DNA from: Candidatus Brachythrix odensensis
Lineage (GTDB): Bacteria > Chloroflexota > Anaerolineae > J036 > Brachytrichaceae
Length of the DNA stretch: 26,159 bases
NCBI GenBank assembly: GCA_016714465.1
Contig: JADKDT010000023.1
Coordinates: 1 to 26,159 of the forward strand
Direction of reading: 5' to 3'
Shown here: in pieces, positions 7,003 through 14,943 of the stretch
Position numbering within the stretch: the stretch's first letter is position 1
How the letters are laid out: every line of letters starts with the position of its first letter
The notes under the pieces: model-generated
Told to the model about the DNA's origin: nothing
What the model saw: only the letters and a program-made list of their open reading frames with translations
Database searches by the model: none
Position numbers and translations under genes: made by a program

Positions 7003-10000
7003 ACTTCATGCCGTCCAGGGTCGGGGCGATCTTTGTGTCGAAACGATCGATCAGGCGCCCGGGCAGGGCGAAGAACGGATAGACCGCGGCCATGATGCCC
7101 AGCAGGACCAGCCCGGCCAGCCAGGCGATGCCGATCACCCCGGGCCGGTCGCGATTGGCGCGCTCCGCCGTTGTCTTCTCGGCCGCAGGCCGGCTCTGGG
7201 CCAGCGCGCCCTCGGCCACGATGCCCAGGATCGAAACGCGCAGTCGAATCCGGCCGAACAGGCCGGCCAGCAGGCTGGCCAGCCCGACGCCGGCCGCCAG
7301 CGAGAACAACGTCCACACGTTGAGGTAGTACTTGAAGACGGTGTTCATTCGGCCCACGTCGCCCTTGAGCACCCACACCTCGACGGCCGCGCACAGCACC
7401 AGGCCCAACCCCGCGCACAACAGGGTGAAGCCTTGCGCGCCCGGGCGGCGGGTCAACGCCATGGCGATCACAGGAATGGCGCACAACGTTGAAAATACGG
7501 CAACTTGCCCCCACCCGAGCGCGAGCAGCAGCAGCGCCAGCGCGCACATGAGCAGCCCGAGCGCCAGAATCCGGTTGAAGGGCAGGCCGGCTTCCGCCAG
7601 CGCGGCGCTCAAGGCCTCCGAAGCGGAGGTCTGCCGCCCGGCCGCGCCGTGGCGCATGCGGGCGGCGACATTTGCCCCGAACCAGCGCCGGATCTCGACC
7701 AGCAGCCAGCTCAGGATCGCGAACAGGAAAAAGCCCTGCACCAGCAGGAACAGGTTGAAGGGCGTGCGCTCGGGCTGCGGATCAAAGCCCAGATCCGAGC
7801 GCTGCAGCGCGTTGAAGAACGGCAGATACACGGCGTAGCTCAGGGCGATGATGGCCCCGCCCACGACGAGCGCCCGGCCGAGGCCCGGCAAGGTCGCGGA
7901 CCCTCGTCCGGCCGCGCGCGCCTCGAGCGGCTTCTCAGCGTTCCACCAGCCATACAGGGCCGCGCCCAGGGTTGCCAGGACATAGGTCGGGTAGTCCCAC
8001 GAGTTGGTCGGTCCGATCGCGCCGAGCACCAGCGCGGCCAGGAGCACCGTCGCCGCCGGGCGCAGCCACGGCCAGATCCGTCCGAGCCGCCTGCCCTGGT
8101 TCGCGTCGGTTGGTGTTGGCCGGCCCAGGGCCAGGGCCAGCCCAAAGCCCAGCGCCACAATCGCAATCGGCATCGCGATCATGTGGGCGTGCAGATCGGC
8201 GAACAGGAAGGTGAAGAACGGGAACTCCTGGATCGAAGCTGATGGCGGATACACCCGGGTCGGGGCCCAGAACCAGTCGGTTGGGAGCTGCATCACCTTC
8301 TGCCCGCCTTCAATACCCTTCAGCATGCCGGTGAACAGGCGCGGAATGTCATTCAGGCTGGTGAACAGCACGCCCTGCGGCGCGTCCTGGCCGCCGCCCA
8401 GCACGATCAAGCGGCGGAACAGGATCAGCCCGCCATCGAGATTGCCAAAGGCCGACATGAACAGCATCGACAGCGTCGCGCCAAAGGCCGGAGAGGGCAG
8501 GCGAGCGCTCTTGTCGCCGCCGCGGATCGCCGAGATGACGTTGTAAGCCAACCCCCACATCCCGGCCGCCGTCATCGCGAACAGCATCGGCACGACCAGG
8601 TTGTAGGCCATCTCGGGCAGGATCCCGCTCAGCTTGATCAGCACCGCCAGCATGAACTGGCCGTAGTAGTAGTAGTTGATATAGCCGCCGGCAAACCAGG
8701 GGTCATACGGGGGCAGGGTGCTGGTCTTGATCGCGGCGAGGAGATAGGCGAAGTCCATCGGCTTCTCGCCGCCGCGGGCTGGATGCCACAGATCAGGATT
8801 TGAGGCCCGCACAAACACAAACGCGGCGAAGATGGCCCAGAAGATGAGCTCCTCGGTCAGCAGCACCCGCCATTTCGCGCGGATGAAGGCCATCAGCTCG
8901 GCGGCTCGCCAGCGCCACACAAGCGCGCCCAGCGCAACGATGGCGATCAGCGCGCCAAAGGCGGCCAGGCGGGTGCTCTCGAACAGCTTCAGGCTGACTG
9001 GGAACCACACCACCCAGGACAGGAAGACCATCCCCAGGGCCCGGCTGAAGGCGTAGCCGCGATCGGCCAGGCGCCGGAAGACCAGGGCGGTGATTGGGAA
9101 CATGGCCAGGCCGAGGGTCAGCATCAGCACGAACCAGACCAGCAACGGCGCCTGGTTGGGCAGCGCGTTCGGGTTGAACAGATCACTGAACGTGCCGCCA
9201 GACTCGTTGGCGACCTTCTGCGCGTCAGTCAGCAGCGACTGGGCCCGCCCGGCCTGGGCGGCCTGCGGCGACACGGCCAGCGGGCGCAGCGCGGCGGCGA
9301 CCGCCTCGGCGGTGATGGGCCGGGTCTTCTTGAAGACCATCGTGAGCGGATGGTCATAGGCTGAGAAGCTCTCGTCGGCAAACCCCAGGTTGAGCGTCAG
9401 CGGGGCCGGGCGATAGTCGGCCAGCGCCCCGGGGCGGGGCAGCCCGGGCCGGCCGAAGGTGTCCTCGTACAGCGCGATTGGGCCGAGCTGGATCGGCGCG
9501 TCGGCGTAGTAGGCCAGCTCATACCCCAGTTCGCCGCTGAACAGCAGCCGGTAGTACTCGCGGCTGAGCGGGTAGCGTTGGGCAAGCCGGCCGACTGTGC
9601 CATACAGCCGGTTGGAGAAGAAGACGATGTAGTCGCTCTGGGCCAGGGCCCGCCCCAGCAGGTCGGCTTTTTGCGTATTGTCGGCCTCATACATGGGCAG
9701 ATCGGGCACGGCCGGCGGCTGGCGATAGGTCTGGTTGAGTCCGGCGATGCCTTCTTCCCAGTGCTCGCGGGTGATCGCCGAGCCGGCCGGCACATTGGCG
9801 TTGATCCACTTTGAAGCCTGGTTGGCGGTGTGCGGCTCGGTGTAGATGTTGGCGAACGCCAGGGCGTACAAGGCGGTCATGCCGACGAGCAGGGCTGGAA
9901 AGCCGAACGTCAGCGCCGCGCTGACGGCGCCGCCGGATGGCAACGAGAGCCGCTTCGCGAGCGCGCCCAACCAGCCCCGGATGTGATCGGACAGGACCGC

Positions 10001-11800
10001 TGCTCCGATGGCCAGAAACGGCAGAAGCGGGAGCATGTAGCGCAGGAATTTGGCCTGCGAGCGGCCGGTGATGGCGAAATAGGGGATGAGCCAGGCCAGC
10101 AGCAGGATCGCGCCGACCGAGCGCTTGCGCAAAGCCAGGTAGATCAGGAACGCCCAGCCGGCCAGCGCGACAACGCCATACGGCACACCCAGCCCCCACA
10201 CCACAAGCTGCTGCAGGAAATAGACATACGGCGCGGTGCCCTGGTACTGCCGGGTGTAGGGCAGGTCCGCCTCGCCAGTGACGATGATGTTGTTCTGCTC
10301 TTCGATGCTGCGGAAGAGCGAGGCCGCATCGAGGACGGCGTACGGCTGGCAGATAAATGTGAGGGCCAGAAAGGCGACAACGGCGGCGGCCCCGACCCCC
10401 AGGATGCGATCGCCCTCAACGCGCGGCGCCGCCGGGTCGTCCGCGCGCAGGCGCACCCCGCGCCAGCGCAGAAACAACGCGACCGGGATGAGCAGCAGCA
10501 GCGGGGCGGCCGAGATCTTGCAGGCGACGGCAATCGCGGCGGCGGCGCCCGTGAGCGCGCCGCTCCGGATGTCGCCCCGCCGCACGATGTCGGTCGCCGC
10601 GTAAGCGGTCAGCAGGATGAAGAAGTTCAGCGTGATGTCGCTGGTGTAGAAGTGGGCATGCTCAATGCTCAGCACCGACAGGGCGTACAGAAACGCCGCG
10701 ATCAACGCCGCCCGGCGATTGAACAACCGGCGGGCGAGCAGAAAGACAAACAGGATCGCCCCCGTGTCGAAGATCGCCGAGAGCGCCCGCCCGACCAGGG
10801 CGGTCCGGTCATAGTCCAGCCACTTCTTATCGAACGCGCTCATGACCTGCTGCACGGTCTTGGTCGCGTACAACGGGAACGAGCCGTATGCGAAGTTGCG
10901 CGGCTGCTTGCGGTCGTCGTTGTAGGGGTTGAAGTTGGACTGGCGCGGGTCGATAAACTGCTTGAGCGTATCGGGGAACTTCAGCGCGGTGGTGACCCCG
11001 ACAATGAACCGCTCGTCCGGGTGGTAACCCTTGCCGTCATCCCAATTCAGGTCGGTCAGGCGCAGCGCGCCGCCGATGACGATGGCGAGGATCAGCAGCA
11101 GCGAGGCCAGGCGATCCTTGCTCAGCCACCCCGCAGGTGGATTGGCGCGCGTGCTGCCGAGCGCGTCCGCTTCCAGCGGGGTCTCTCTCGGGGTGGTCGG
11201 CCGGGCGCGCCAACTGATGCGCGGGCGGGAGCGCAGGGCGGGAAGCGGGGTGCCTTCGGCTTCTGGATCGTTGGCGCTGGACTCAAGAGGCGCCGCATCC
11301 GGCAGTTCAATGACCGGCGCGACGACCTCGAAGGCGGCCGCCTCAGGCTCCGGCGCGGCTGGTAGGTCAATCACAGGCGCGACGGCCGCGGGGGCGGGCG
11401 CTTCAGGCTCACGCGCAATCGGTAGTTCGATCACGGATGCGACGGCCCCGGGGGCCGGCGCCACAAACTCAGGCGCAGCCGCCTGATCGATCTCGGACTC
11501 GACGACCGCGAGCGCCTCTGACTCTGGCGCAGCGACCACGGCAATGGGCGGTTCGGGTTCCCGGATCGGATCCGAAACGGGCGGGAGCGACGTTTCCGGG
11601 GCTTGCCGGACGGTCTTCTCGGGCGGGAGATCGGCCCACAATTCGGGGGGTTCCGTGCGCGGCGCATCCGGCATCTGGCTGGGAACGTTAAGCCCAGGCT
11701 CCGGGGCCTCCTGGGGCGGCGTCGCGCGCTTCACGCGAATCGAAATGCCAAACAGCGAGCGCCTGGGCGCCGGGTCCGGCGGGGTGTTCTTCTCATCCAT
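6965..11800 (-). CDS. Giant membrane protein: GT39-like domain fused to DUF2298 (Chlor_Arch_YYY)
   Basis: 1,611 residues in this frame, plus the C-terminal piece ending at 6499. Residues 1-225 are a soluble Pro/Ala/Glu-rich tail that includes three 20-residue repeats (111-170). Membrane segments start at 231. A GT39-like first module carries YHPDERF (259-265), an acidic loop motif of that superfamily, followed by many helices to about 650 and an extracytoplasmic stretch. The second module, from about 880, is DUF2298: DPWFAGGYINYYYYGQF with Tyr1043-1046, the family's naming motif, then TDWFWAPTRVYPP and EFPFFTFLFADLHAHM. Such proteins are predicted membrane glycosyltransferases of Chloroflexota and archaea with no settled substrate. 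It probably acts on the same envelope glycan as the GT2 and GT39 genes to its left. The last ~13 codons (YGDRPAAGRNGP) are out of frame. Confidence 0.85.
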   Translation of the reverse strand: MDEKNTPPDPAPRRSLFGISIRVKRATPPQEAPEPGLNVPSQMPDAPRTEPPELWADLPPEKTVRQAPETSLPPVSDPIREPEPPIAVVAAPESEALAVVESEIDQAAAPEFVAPAPGAVASVIELPIAREPEAPAPAAVAPVIDLPAAPEPEAAAFEVVAPVIELPDAAPLESSANDPEAEGTPLPALRSRPRISWRARPTTPRETPLEADALGSTRANPPAGWLSKDRLASLLLILAIVIGGALRLTDLNWDDGKGYHPDERFIVGVTTALKFPDTLKQFIDPRQSNFNPYNDDRKQPRNFAYGSFPLYATKTVQQVMSAFDKKWLDYDRTALVGRALSAIFDTGAILFVFLLARRLFNRRAALIAAFLYALSVLSIEHAHFYTSDITLNFFILLTAYAATDIVRRGDIRSGALTGAAAAIAVACKISAAPLLLLIPVALFLRWRGVRLRADDPAAPRVEGDRILGVGAAAVVAFLALTFICQPYAVLDAASLFRSIEEQNNIIVTGEADLPYTRQYQGTAPYVYFLQQLVVWGLGVPYGVVALAGWAFLIYLALRKRSVGAILLLAWLIPYFAITGRSQAKFLRYMLPLLPFLAIGAAVLSDHIRGWLGALAKRLSLPSGGAVSAALTFGFPALLVGMTALYALAFANIYTEPHTANQASKWINANVPAGSAITREHWEEGIAGLNQTYRQPPAVPDLPMYEADNTQKADLLGRALAQSDYIVFFSNRLYGTVGRLAQRYPLSREYYRLLFSGELGYELAYYADAPIQLGPIALYEDTFGRPGLPRPGALADYRPAPLTLNLGFADESFSAYDHPLTMVFKKTRPITAEAVAAALRPLAVSPQAAQAGRAQSLLTDAQKVANESGGTFSDLFNPNALPNQAPLLVWFVLMLTLGLAMFPITALVFRRLADRGYAFSRALGMVFLSWVVWFPVSLKLFESTRLAAFGALIAIVALGALVWRWRAAELMAFIRAKWRVLLTEELIFWAIFAAFVFVRASNPDLWHPARGGEKPMDFAYLLAAIKTSTLPPYDPWFAGGYINYYYYGQFMLAVLIKLSGILPEMAYNLVVPMLFAMTAAGMWGLAYNVISAIRGGDKSARLPSPAFGATLSMLFMSAFGNLDGGLILFRRLIVLGGGQDAPQGVLFTSLNDIPRLFTGMLKGIEGGQKVMQLPTDWFWAPTRVYPPSASIQEFPFFTFLFADLHAHMIAMPIAIVALGFGLALALGRPTPTDANQGRRLGRIWPWLRPAATVLLAALVLGAIGPTNSWDYPTYVLATLGAALYGWWNAEKPLEARAAGRGSATLPGLGRALVVGGAIIALSYAVYLPFFNALQRSDLGFDPQPERTPFNLFLLVQGFFLFAILSWLLVEIRRWFGANVAARMRHGAAGRQTSASEALSAALAEAGLPFNRILALGLLMCALALLLLALGWGQVAVFSTLCAIPVIAMALTRRPGAQGFTLLCAGLGLVLCAAVEVWVLKGDVGRMNTVFKYYLNVWTLFSLAAGVGLASLLAGLFGRIRLRVSILGIVAEGALAQSRPAAEKTTAERANRDRPGVIGIAWLAGLVLLGIMAAVYPFFALPGRLIDRFDTKIAPTLDGMKYGDRPAAGRNGP
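11291..11470 (-). repeat. Three 60-bp tandem coding repeats (20-residue period)
   Basis: Residues 111-130, 131-150 and 151-170 of the DUF2298 protein form three aligned units with the pattern (E-x-x-A)-(8-9 residues)-V-I-(E/D)-L-P-x-A-x. Examples are VASVIELPIAR, VAPVIDLPAAP and VAPVIELPDAA. They lie in the soluble N-terminal tail before the first helix, so a length-variable linker or binding tail is likely. Confidence 0.75.
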
Positions 11801-11831
11801 AAAGTTGCGCGAAAAGACCTAAAAAGACTGA

Positions 11832-11852
11832 ATCGCGATGTTATCACGCGAT
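11832..11852. promoter_or_regulatory. Short inverted repeat in the divergent promoter region
   Basis: ATCGCG at 11832-11837 and CGCGAT at 11847-11852 are inverted across 9 nt, 32 nt upstream of the minus-strand start at 11800. It could be an operator for that gene. The arms are only 6 bp, so chance is possible. Confidence 0.25.
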
Positions 11853-11869
11853 GTAATGTGGCAGGTTTT

Positions 11870-11921
11870 CGGGAACGATATCCCCGCCCCGACGTACGTC
11901 GGGGCGGGGATATCGTTCCCG
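11870..11921. repeat. 52-bp perfect palindrome between divergent genes (element HP3)
   Basis: The sequence is its own reverse complement for all 52 bases, centred on GACGT/ACGTC at 11895/11896, with no loop. It lies between the DUF2298 gene (start 11800, minus) and the AbrB gene (start 11946, plus). Its core CCCCGacgtacgtCGGGG and its CGATAT shoulder match the 60-bp palindrome at 20321-20380. A terminator makes little sense between divergent starts; a binding site or a mobile palindromic element fits better. Confidence 0.7.
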
Positions 11922-11945
11922 TGTACGATGGGGAAAAGGCAAAAC

Positions 11946-12158
11946 ATGAGGGCAAGCACAGTCTCTTCCAAGTTCCAGGTCGTCATCCCGCGCGAGATTC
12001 GCGAGCGATTCAAACTGAAGGCGGGACAGAAGATCATGTTCATTCCATATCACCTCACCTTGCGGGTCGTTATCGTGCCGCCCATCGAGAAGGCGCGGGG
12101 CCTTCTCAAAGGACTGGACACCGAAGTTGGGCGCGAAGAGGCAGACGAGGTGAGATGA
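11946..12158 (+). CDS. AbrB/SpoVT-type DNA-binding protein (orphan VapB-like antitoxin)
   Basis: 70 residues. Residues 1-45 match the swapped-hairpin AbrB fold: STVSSKFQVVIPREIRERF then KLKAGQKIMF. The C-terminal tail, LLKGLDTEVGREEADEVR, resembles VapB antitoxin tails that contact a PIN toxin. No toxin gene follows: the next gene starts over 100 bases on and encodes a META lipoprotein. I therefore read it as an orphan regulator or an antitoxin that lost its partner. The start is the ATG after AAAAGG (11934-11939). The longer in-frame extension to 11838 would encode the palindrome HP3 and is rejected. Tests of autoregulation should consider HP3, which lies directly upstream. Confidence 0.85.
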   Translation: MRASTVSSKFQVVIPREIRERFKLKAGQKIMFIPYHLTLRVVIVPPIEKARGLLKGLDTEVGREEADEVR

Positions 12159-12167
12159 ACATGTTTC

Positions 12168-12210
12168 TTCGGAATTGATACGCCGGCTTCGCCGGCGTAT
12201 CAATTCCGAA
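12168..12210. terminator. 20-bp perfect hairpin after the AbrB gene (element HP4)
   Basis: Arms 12168-12187 and 12191-12210 are exactly complementary with a TTC loop, 9 nt after the abrB-like stop. AACCC follows, so there is no U-tract. Confidence 0.6.
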
Positions 12211-12267
12211 AACCCTTGGTGATGAAATGAGCCCCCTTCAGTTTCGCCCCTTATCGTCGTCGCGACA

Positions 12268-12651
12268 TTGGCCGTATTGGCCCTGGCCGGCTGCGCCGCT
12301 CCGGGCGCGCCAGCGCTCGAGGGCAGCCAATGGCGGCTGAGCGAGTGGACGCTGAGTTCGCTGTCCGCCAGCGAGTTCAACATCACCGCGGCCTTTGCCA
12401 ACGGCCAGATCTCGGGCCGAAGCGGGGTGAACAGCTACAGCGGGCCGGTGACCCTCGGCGCGGATGGGTCGTTTGCCATTGGCCGCTTGCGCTCAACCCT
12501 GATGGCTGGGGCCGAGCCGGCGATGCGGGCCGAGTCGGCTTACCTCGCGCTGCTTGGCCAGGCCGGGGCCTGGAAGATCGCTAACGGCAAACTGACGCTA
12601 TACGACGCCGGGGGGAACGAATCGTTGATTTTCACGCGCGTTGGGCCGTAA
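12268..12651 (+). CDS. META-domain (HslJ-like) lipoprotein with an unclear start
   Basis: The open frame gives 127 residues from a TTG at 12268. A lipobox Leu-Ala-Gly-Cys sits at residues 6-9, so the mature protein is a membrane-anchored lipoprotein. The rest is a single META/DUF306 domain: LEGSQWRLSEW, then SGRSGVNSYSGPVTL (the family's G-x-N-x-Y-x-G signature), an 'lrsTLMAG..EPAM' stretch, and LTLYDAGGNESLIF at the end. HslJ relatives are linked to stress or novobiocin resistance, but the mechanism is unknown. The start is odd: a stop (TGA 12223) lies in frame and no ATG follows. ATG at 12227 begins a good signal peptide only if one base is added in the C run near 12245-12252. I suspect a frameshift there. 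Confidence 0.75.
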   Translation: MAVLALAGCAAPGAPALEGSQWRLSEWTLSSLSASEFNITAAFANGQISGRSGVNSYSGPVTLGADGSFAIGRLRSTLMAGAEPAMRAESAYLALLGQAGAWKIANGKLTLYDAGGNESLIFTRVGP

Positions 12652-12676
12652 GGCATCCGAGCGGGCGTTCCTCCAC

Positions 12677-12682
12677 TAGAAT
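12677..12682 (+). promoter_or_regulatory. Candidate -10 box (TAGAAT) upstream of the beta-helix gene
   Basis: TAGAAT matches the boxes at 4925 and 14930, but here the start codon is 110 nt away. If used, hairpin HP5 would lie in the 5' leader of the beta-helix mRNA. Confidence 0.3.
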
Positions 12683-12714
12683 TCCTACTTCTGCTCGCAA
12701 AGAGGTAACGGATC

Positions 12715-12759
12715 CCGGAAGCGATGGTCCACGGCGTAGCCGTGGACCATCGCTTCCGG
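12715..12759. terminator. 21-bp perfect hairpin (element HP5)
   Basis: Arms 12715-12735 and 12739-12759 are exactly complementary with a GTA loop. It lies 63 nt after the META gene and 33 nt before the beta-helix start. It shares GGAAGCGAT with HP8 and GAAGCGAT with HP1. Confidence 0.6.
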
Positions 12760-12792
12760 ACAACCATTTGAGGAGCGCGGGAGGGGATTCAC

Positions 12793-14871
12793 ATGCGCGC
12801 AATACTGAACGTTGGGCGGTTCATCGTTGTAGCCGTCTTGCTGATCGGGGCCGCCCCGGCAAGGACCGCGCGGGCAGGCTCGCCGCCGGAACCGCTCGAG
12901 CCACTTGCGCCCGTAGCGGCGGCAGTGGCGCGGACCTACCCCGGCGCGTCGCCCTGCAACACCACCCTGCAGGCCTGCGTCAGCGGGAGCATCCATGGCG
13001 ATACCGTTAACCTGACCGCGGGCGCTTACACCACCAACACCCTGGTGATCACCCAGGCCATCACCCTGCAGGGCGCGGGCGCGGCCTCCACCAGACTGCA
13101 ATCGACCAGCGGGCGGGTCATCAGCATTTCGACCAGCCTCACCCGGACCGTCGTCATCAGCGGGTTGCGGATCATGAATGGCTCGCTCACGAGCGGAACC
13201 TCGGGCGGGGCAGGGATCCTCTCAGGCCCAAATGCGCTGCACCTGGCCAACGCCGAGGTGCTGAGCAACACCAGCACGGTTGCCTTTCTCAATGGCGGCG
13301 GTCTGCGCTCCAACGGCGCCGCATTCATCACAGACACGCTTTTTGCCAACAACGTCGCGGCCGGCTTCGGCGGCGGGGCCTATCTCAACGTGACTGCGAC
13401 CGTGAGCGGCGGGAGTTTTGTCGACAACACCGCCGATGATGGCGGGGGCACGGGCGACGGCGGCGGGGCACGATTTAACGGCCCGGCAGTCGTCTCGGGG
13501 AGCCTGTTCGCGCGCAATCGGTCGGCTTATGATGGCGGCGGCGCGATTTTTTACGGCTACCCGGTTGCCATCACCAGCACCCAGTTCCTCACCAATGCGT
13601 CCGGCAACGATGGTGGCGGGATGTACTCGCGCTACACAACGACGGTCTACGCGTCCTATTTCATCAGCAATACCGCGCTGGGCGAAAACTTTGGCTACGG
13701 CGGCGGCGCGTTCTTTGATGGCAGTTCACATGTTGAGCTCAGCCGCTTCGAGCGCAACTGGTCGTTCCGGGATGGCGGCGGCGCCTACTTCTATGGTGGC
13801 CCGCTGGAGTACACCCGGGTGCGCGACACCCAGTTCATCAGCAATGCCCAGAGCGGCGCGACCTTCAACTTCATGAGCGAGCTGGATGGCGTCGACTTCA
13901 TCGGCAACACCGGCTACTGCTGCGGAGGCCTGTCGTCAGGCCCGATCGCGATCACCAATACCCGTTTTGTCGCGAATCGCGCGACAAACGGAGGTGGGGG
14001 TGGCGCCTCCTTCAGCGGCCCATCGACGCTCCAGGACGTGACCTTTGAGCGGAACATCGTGGAGGGTCCCTCTGGCAATGGCGGGGGGGCGAACTTCTTC
14101 ACAACCACGGTCTTGAACAGGGTCCAGTTCACCCAGAACGTCATTCTCTCGGATGACGCTCAATATTTCGGATACGGCGCTGGCGCCGAATTCTTTCATC
14201 CCGCCATTGTGCGCGATAGCGGGTTCTTCAGCAACACCACGACCCACAAAGGCGGTGGCCTGCGTGCCCAGTTGGGCATCACCCTCACCCGATCCACCTT
14301 TGTTGGGAATGCGGCCCTGCAGGGCGGCGGCGCCGCGTTGCACCAGTTCAGCGCCGCCGACGTCTCATCACTTTTGTCCAACAACCTGTTTGTCGGGAAC
14401 ACTGCCACCTCGACGATCGGATCGCAGATTCTGTTCGACATGCCTTTGGCCCGGGCCCGGGTCCTGCACAACACCCTGATCGGGGCTGCCGCGAACCCGG
14501 GCATCGCGATCTCCATTCGACAATCAAATGTGAGCATCACCAATACCATCATCGTCAGCCACACGATCGGCATCAGCCGCACCGGCGCAACCGGCAGCGC
14601 GCGCGAGGCGTTCAACCTCTTTAGCGCGAATACGGCCAACCTCAACGGCAGCATCGTGAGCGGGGGCGGCAGTATCACCGCCACGCCCGGGTTTGTGAAT
14701 GCATCCGCTCGAAACTATCGCATCGGCCCGGCCAGCCCGGCCCGCGACGCGGGAACGCTGACGACTGTCCTGTTCGACTTCGAGGGCGACCCGCGCGTCC
14801 AGCCCGATATTGGATATGACGAATACGTTGTCCCGCCGTATTCGATCTTTGTGCCGATGGCGCTGCGCTGA
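12793..14871 (+). CDS. Secreted right-handed beta-helix protein with a choice-of-anchor-Q-like end and a C-terminal FVPMALR motif
   Basis: 692 residues. A signal peptide covers residues 1-28 (Arg/Asn start, IVVAVLLIGAAPA core, ARA cleavage site). Residues about 75-600 are parallel beta-helix coils: repeated short strands ending in GGG or GGA turns (DDGGGTGDGG, YDGGGAIF, NDGGGMY, FGYGGGAFF, RDGGGAYF), each followed by S-x-F-x-x-N. The end (ASPARDAGTLTT, DFEGDPRVQPDIGYDEY) resembles choice-of-anchor-Q domains. The last residues, PYSIFVPMALR, match the tails of two other secreted proteins here. The start is supported by GGGAGGGG (12780-12787) 5 nt before ATG. A surface adhesin or polysaccharide-active protein is plausible; no catalytic residues are evident. 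Confidence 0.85.
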   Translation: MRAILNVGRFIVVAVLLIGAAPARTARAGSPPEPLEPLAPVAAAVARTYPGASPCNTTLQACVSGSIHGDTVNLTAGAYTTNTLVITQAITLQGAGAASTRLQSTSGRVISISTSLTRTVVISGLRIMNGSLTSGTSGGAGILSGPNALHLANAEVLSNTSTVAFLNGGGLRSNGAAFITDTLFANNVAAGFGGGAYLNVTATVSGGSFVDNTADDGGGTGDGGGARFNGPAVVSGSLFARNRSAYDGGGAIFYGYPVAITSTQFLTNASGNDGGGMYSRYTTTVYASYFISNTALGENFGYGGGAFFDGSSHVELSRFERNWSFRDGGGAYFYGGPLEYTRVRDTQFISNAQSGATFNFMSELDGVDFIGNTGYCCGGLSSGPIAITNTRFVANRATNGGGGGASFSGPSTLQDVTFERNIVEGPSGNGGGANFFTTTVLNRVQFTQNVILSDDAQYFGYGAGAEFFHPAIVRDSGFFSNTTTHKGGGLRAQLGITLTRSTFVGNAALQGGGAALHQFSAADVSSLLSNNLFVGNTATSTIGSQILFDMPLARARVLHNTLIGAAANPGIAISIRQSNVSITNTIIVSHTIGISRTGATGSAREAFNLFSANTANLNGSIVSGGGSITATPGFVNASARNYRIGPASPARDAGTLTTVLFDFEGDPRVQPDIGYDEYVVPPYSIFVPMALR

Positions 14872-14877
14872 CACTTC

Positions 14878-14917
14878 GGGTCGCCATGTTCCGGCACAGC
14901 CGGAACAATGGCGACCC
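14878..14917. terminator. 18-bp hairpin with one bulged base (element HP6)
   Basis: Left arm 14878-14895, loop ACA, right arm 14899-14917. The arms pair fully except for one extra A in the right arm. It begins 7 nt after the beta-helix stop and ends 26 nt before the next ATG. Confidence 0.6.
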
Positions 14918-14929
14918 CAAACACCCGTC

Positions 14930-14935
14930 TAGAAT
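14930..14935 (+). promoter_or_regulatory. -10 box (TAGAAT) for a leaderless transcript
   Basis: TAGAAT lies 8 nt before ATG 14944, in the same geometry as at 4925, with no Shine-Dalgarno sequence in between. Confidence 0.5.
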
Positions 14936-14943
14936 AGCCCGAC

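Noticed and set aside
6990..7015. Programmed ribosomal frameshift in the DUF2298 gene
   Set aside because: No slippery heptamer at the junction; similar one-base breaks occur in unrelated genes of the window, so error or mutation is simpler.
9830..11365. 511-residue plus-strand open frame opposite the DUF2298 gene
   Set aside because: Its translation is Arg/Gln/Asp-rich without motifs, whereas the minus strand shows recognised domains.
11838..11945. Extended N-terminus for the AbrB-like protein
   Set aside because: The added residues are the translated palindrome HP3; a ribosome-binding site precedes ATG 11946.
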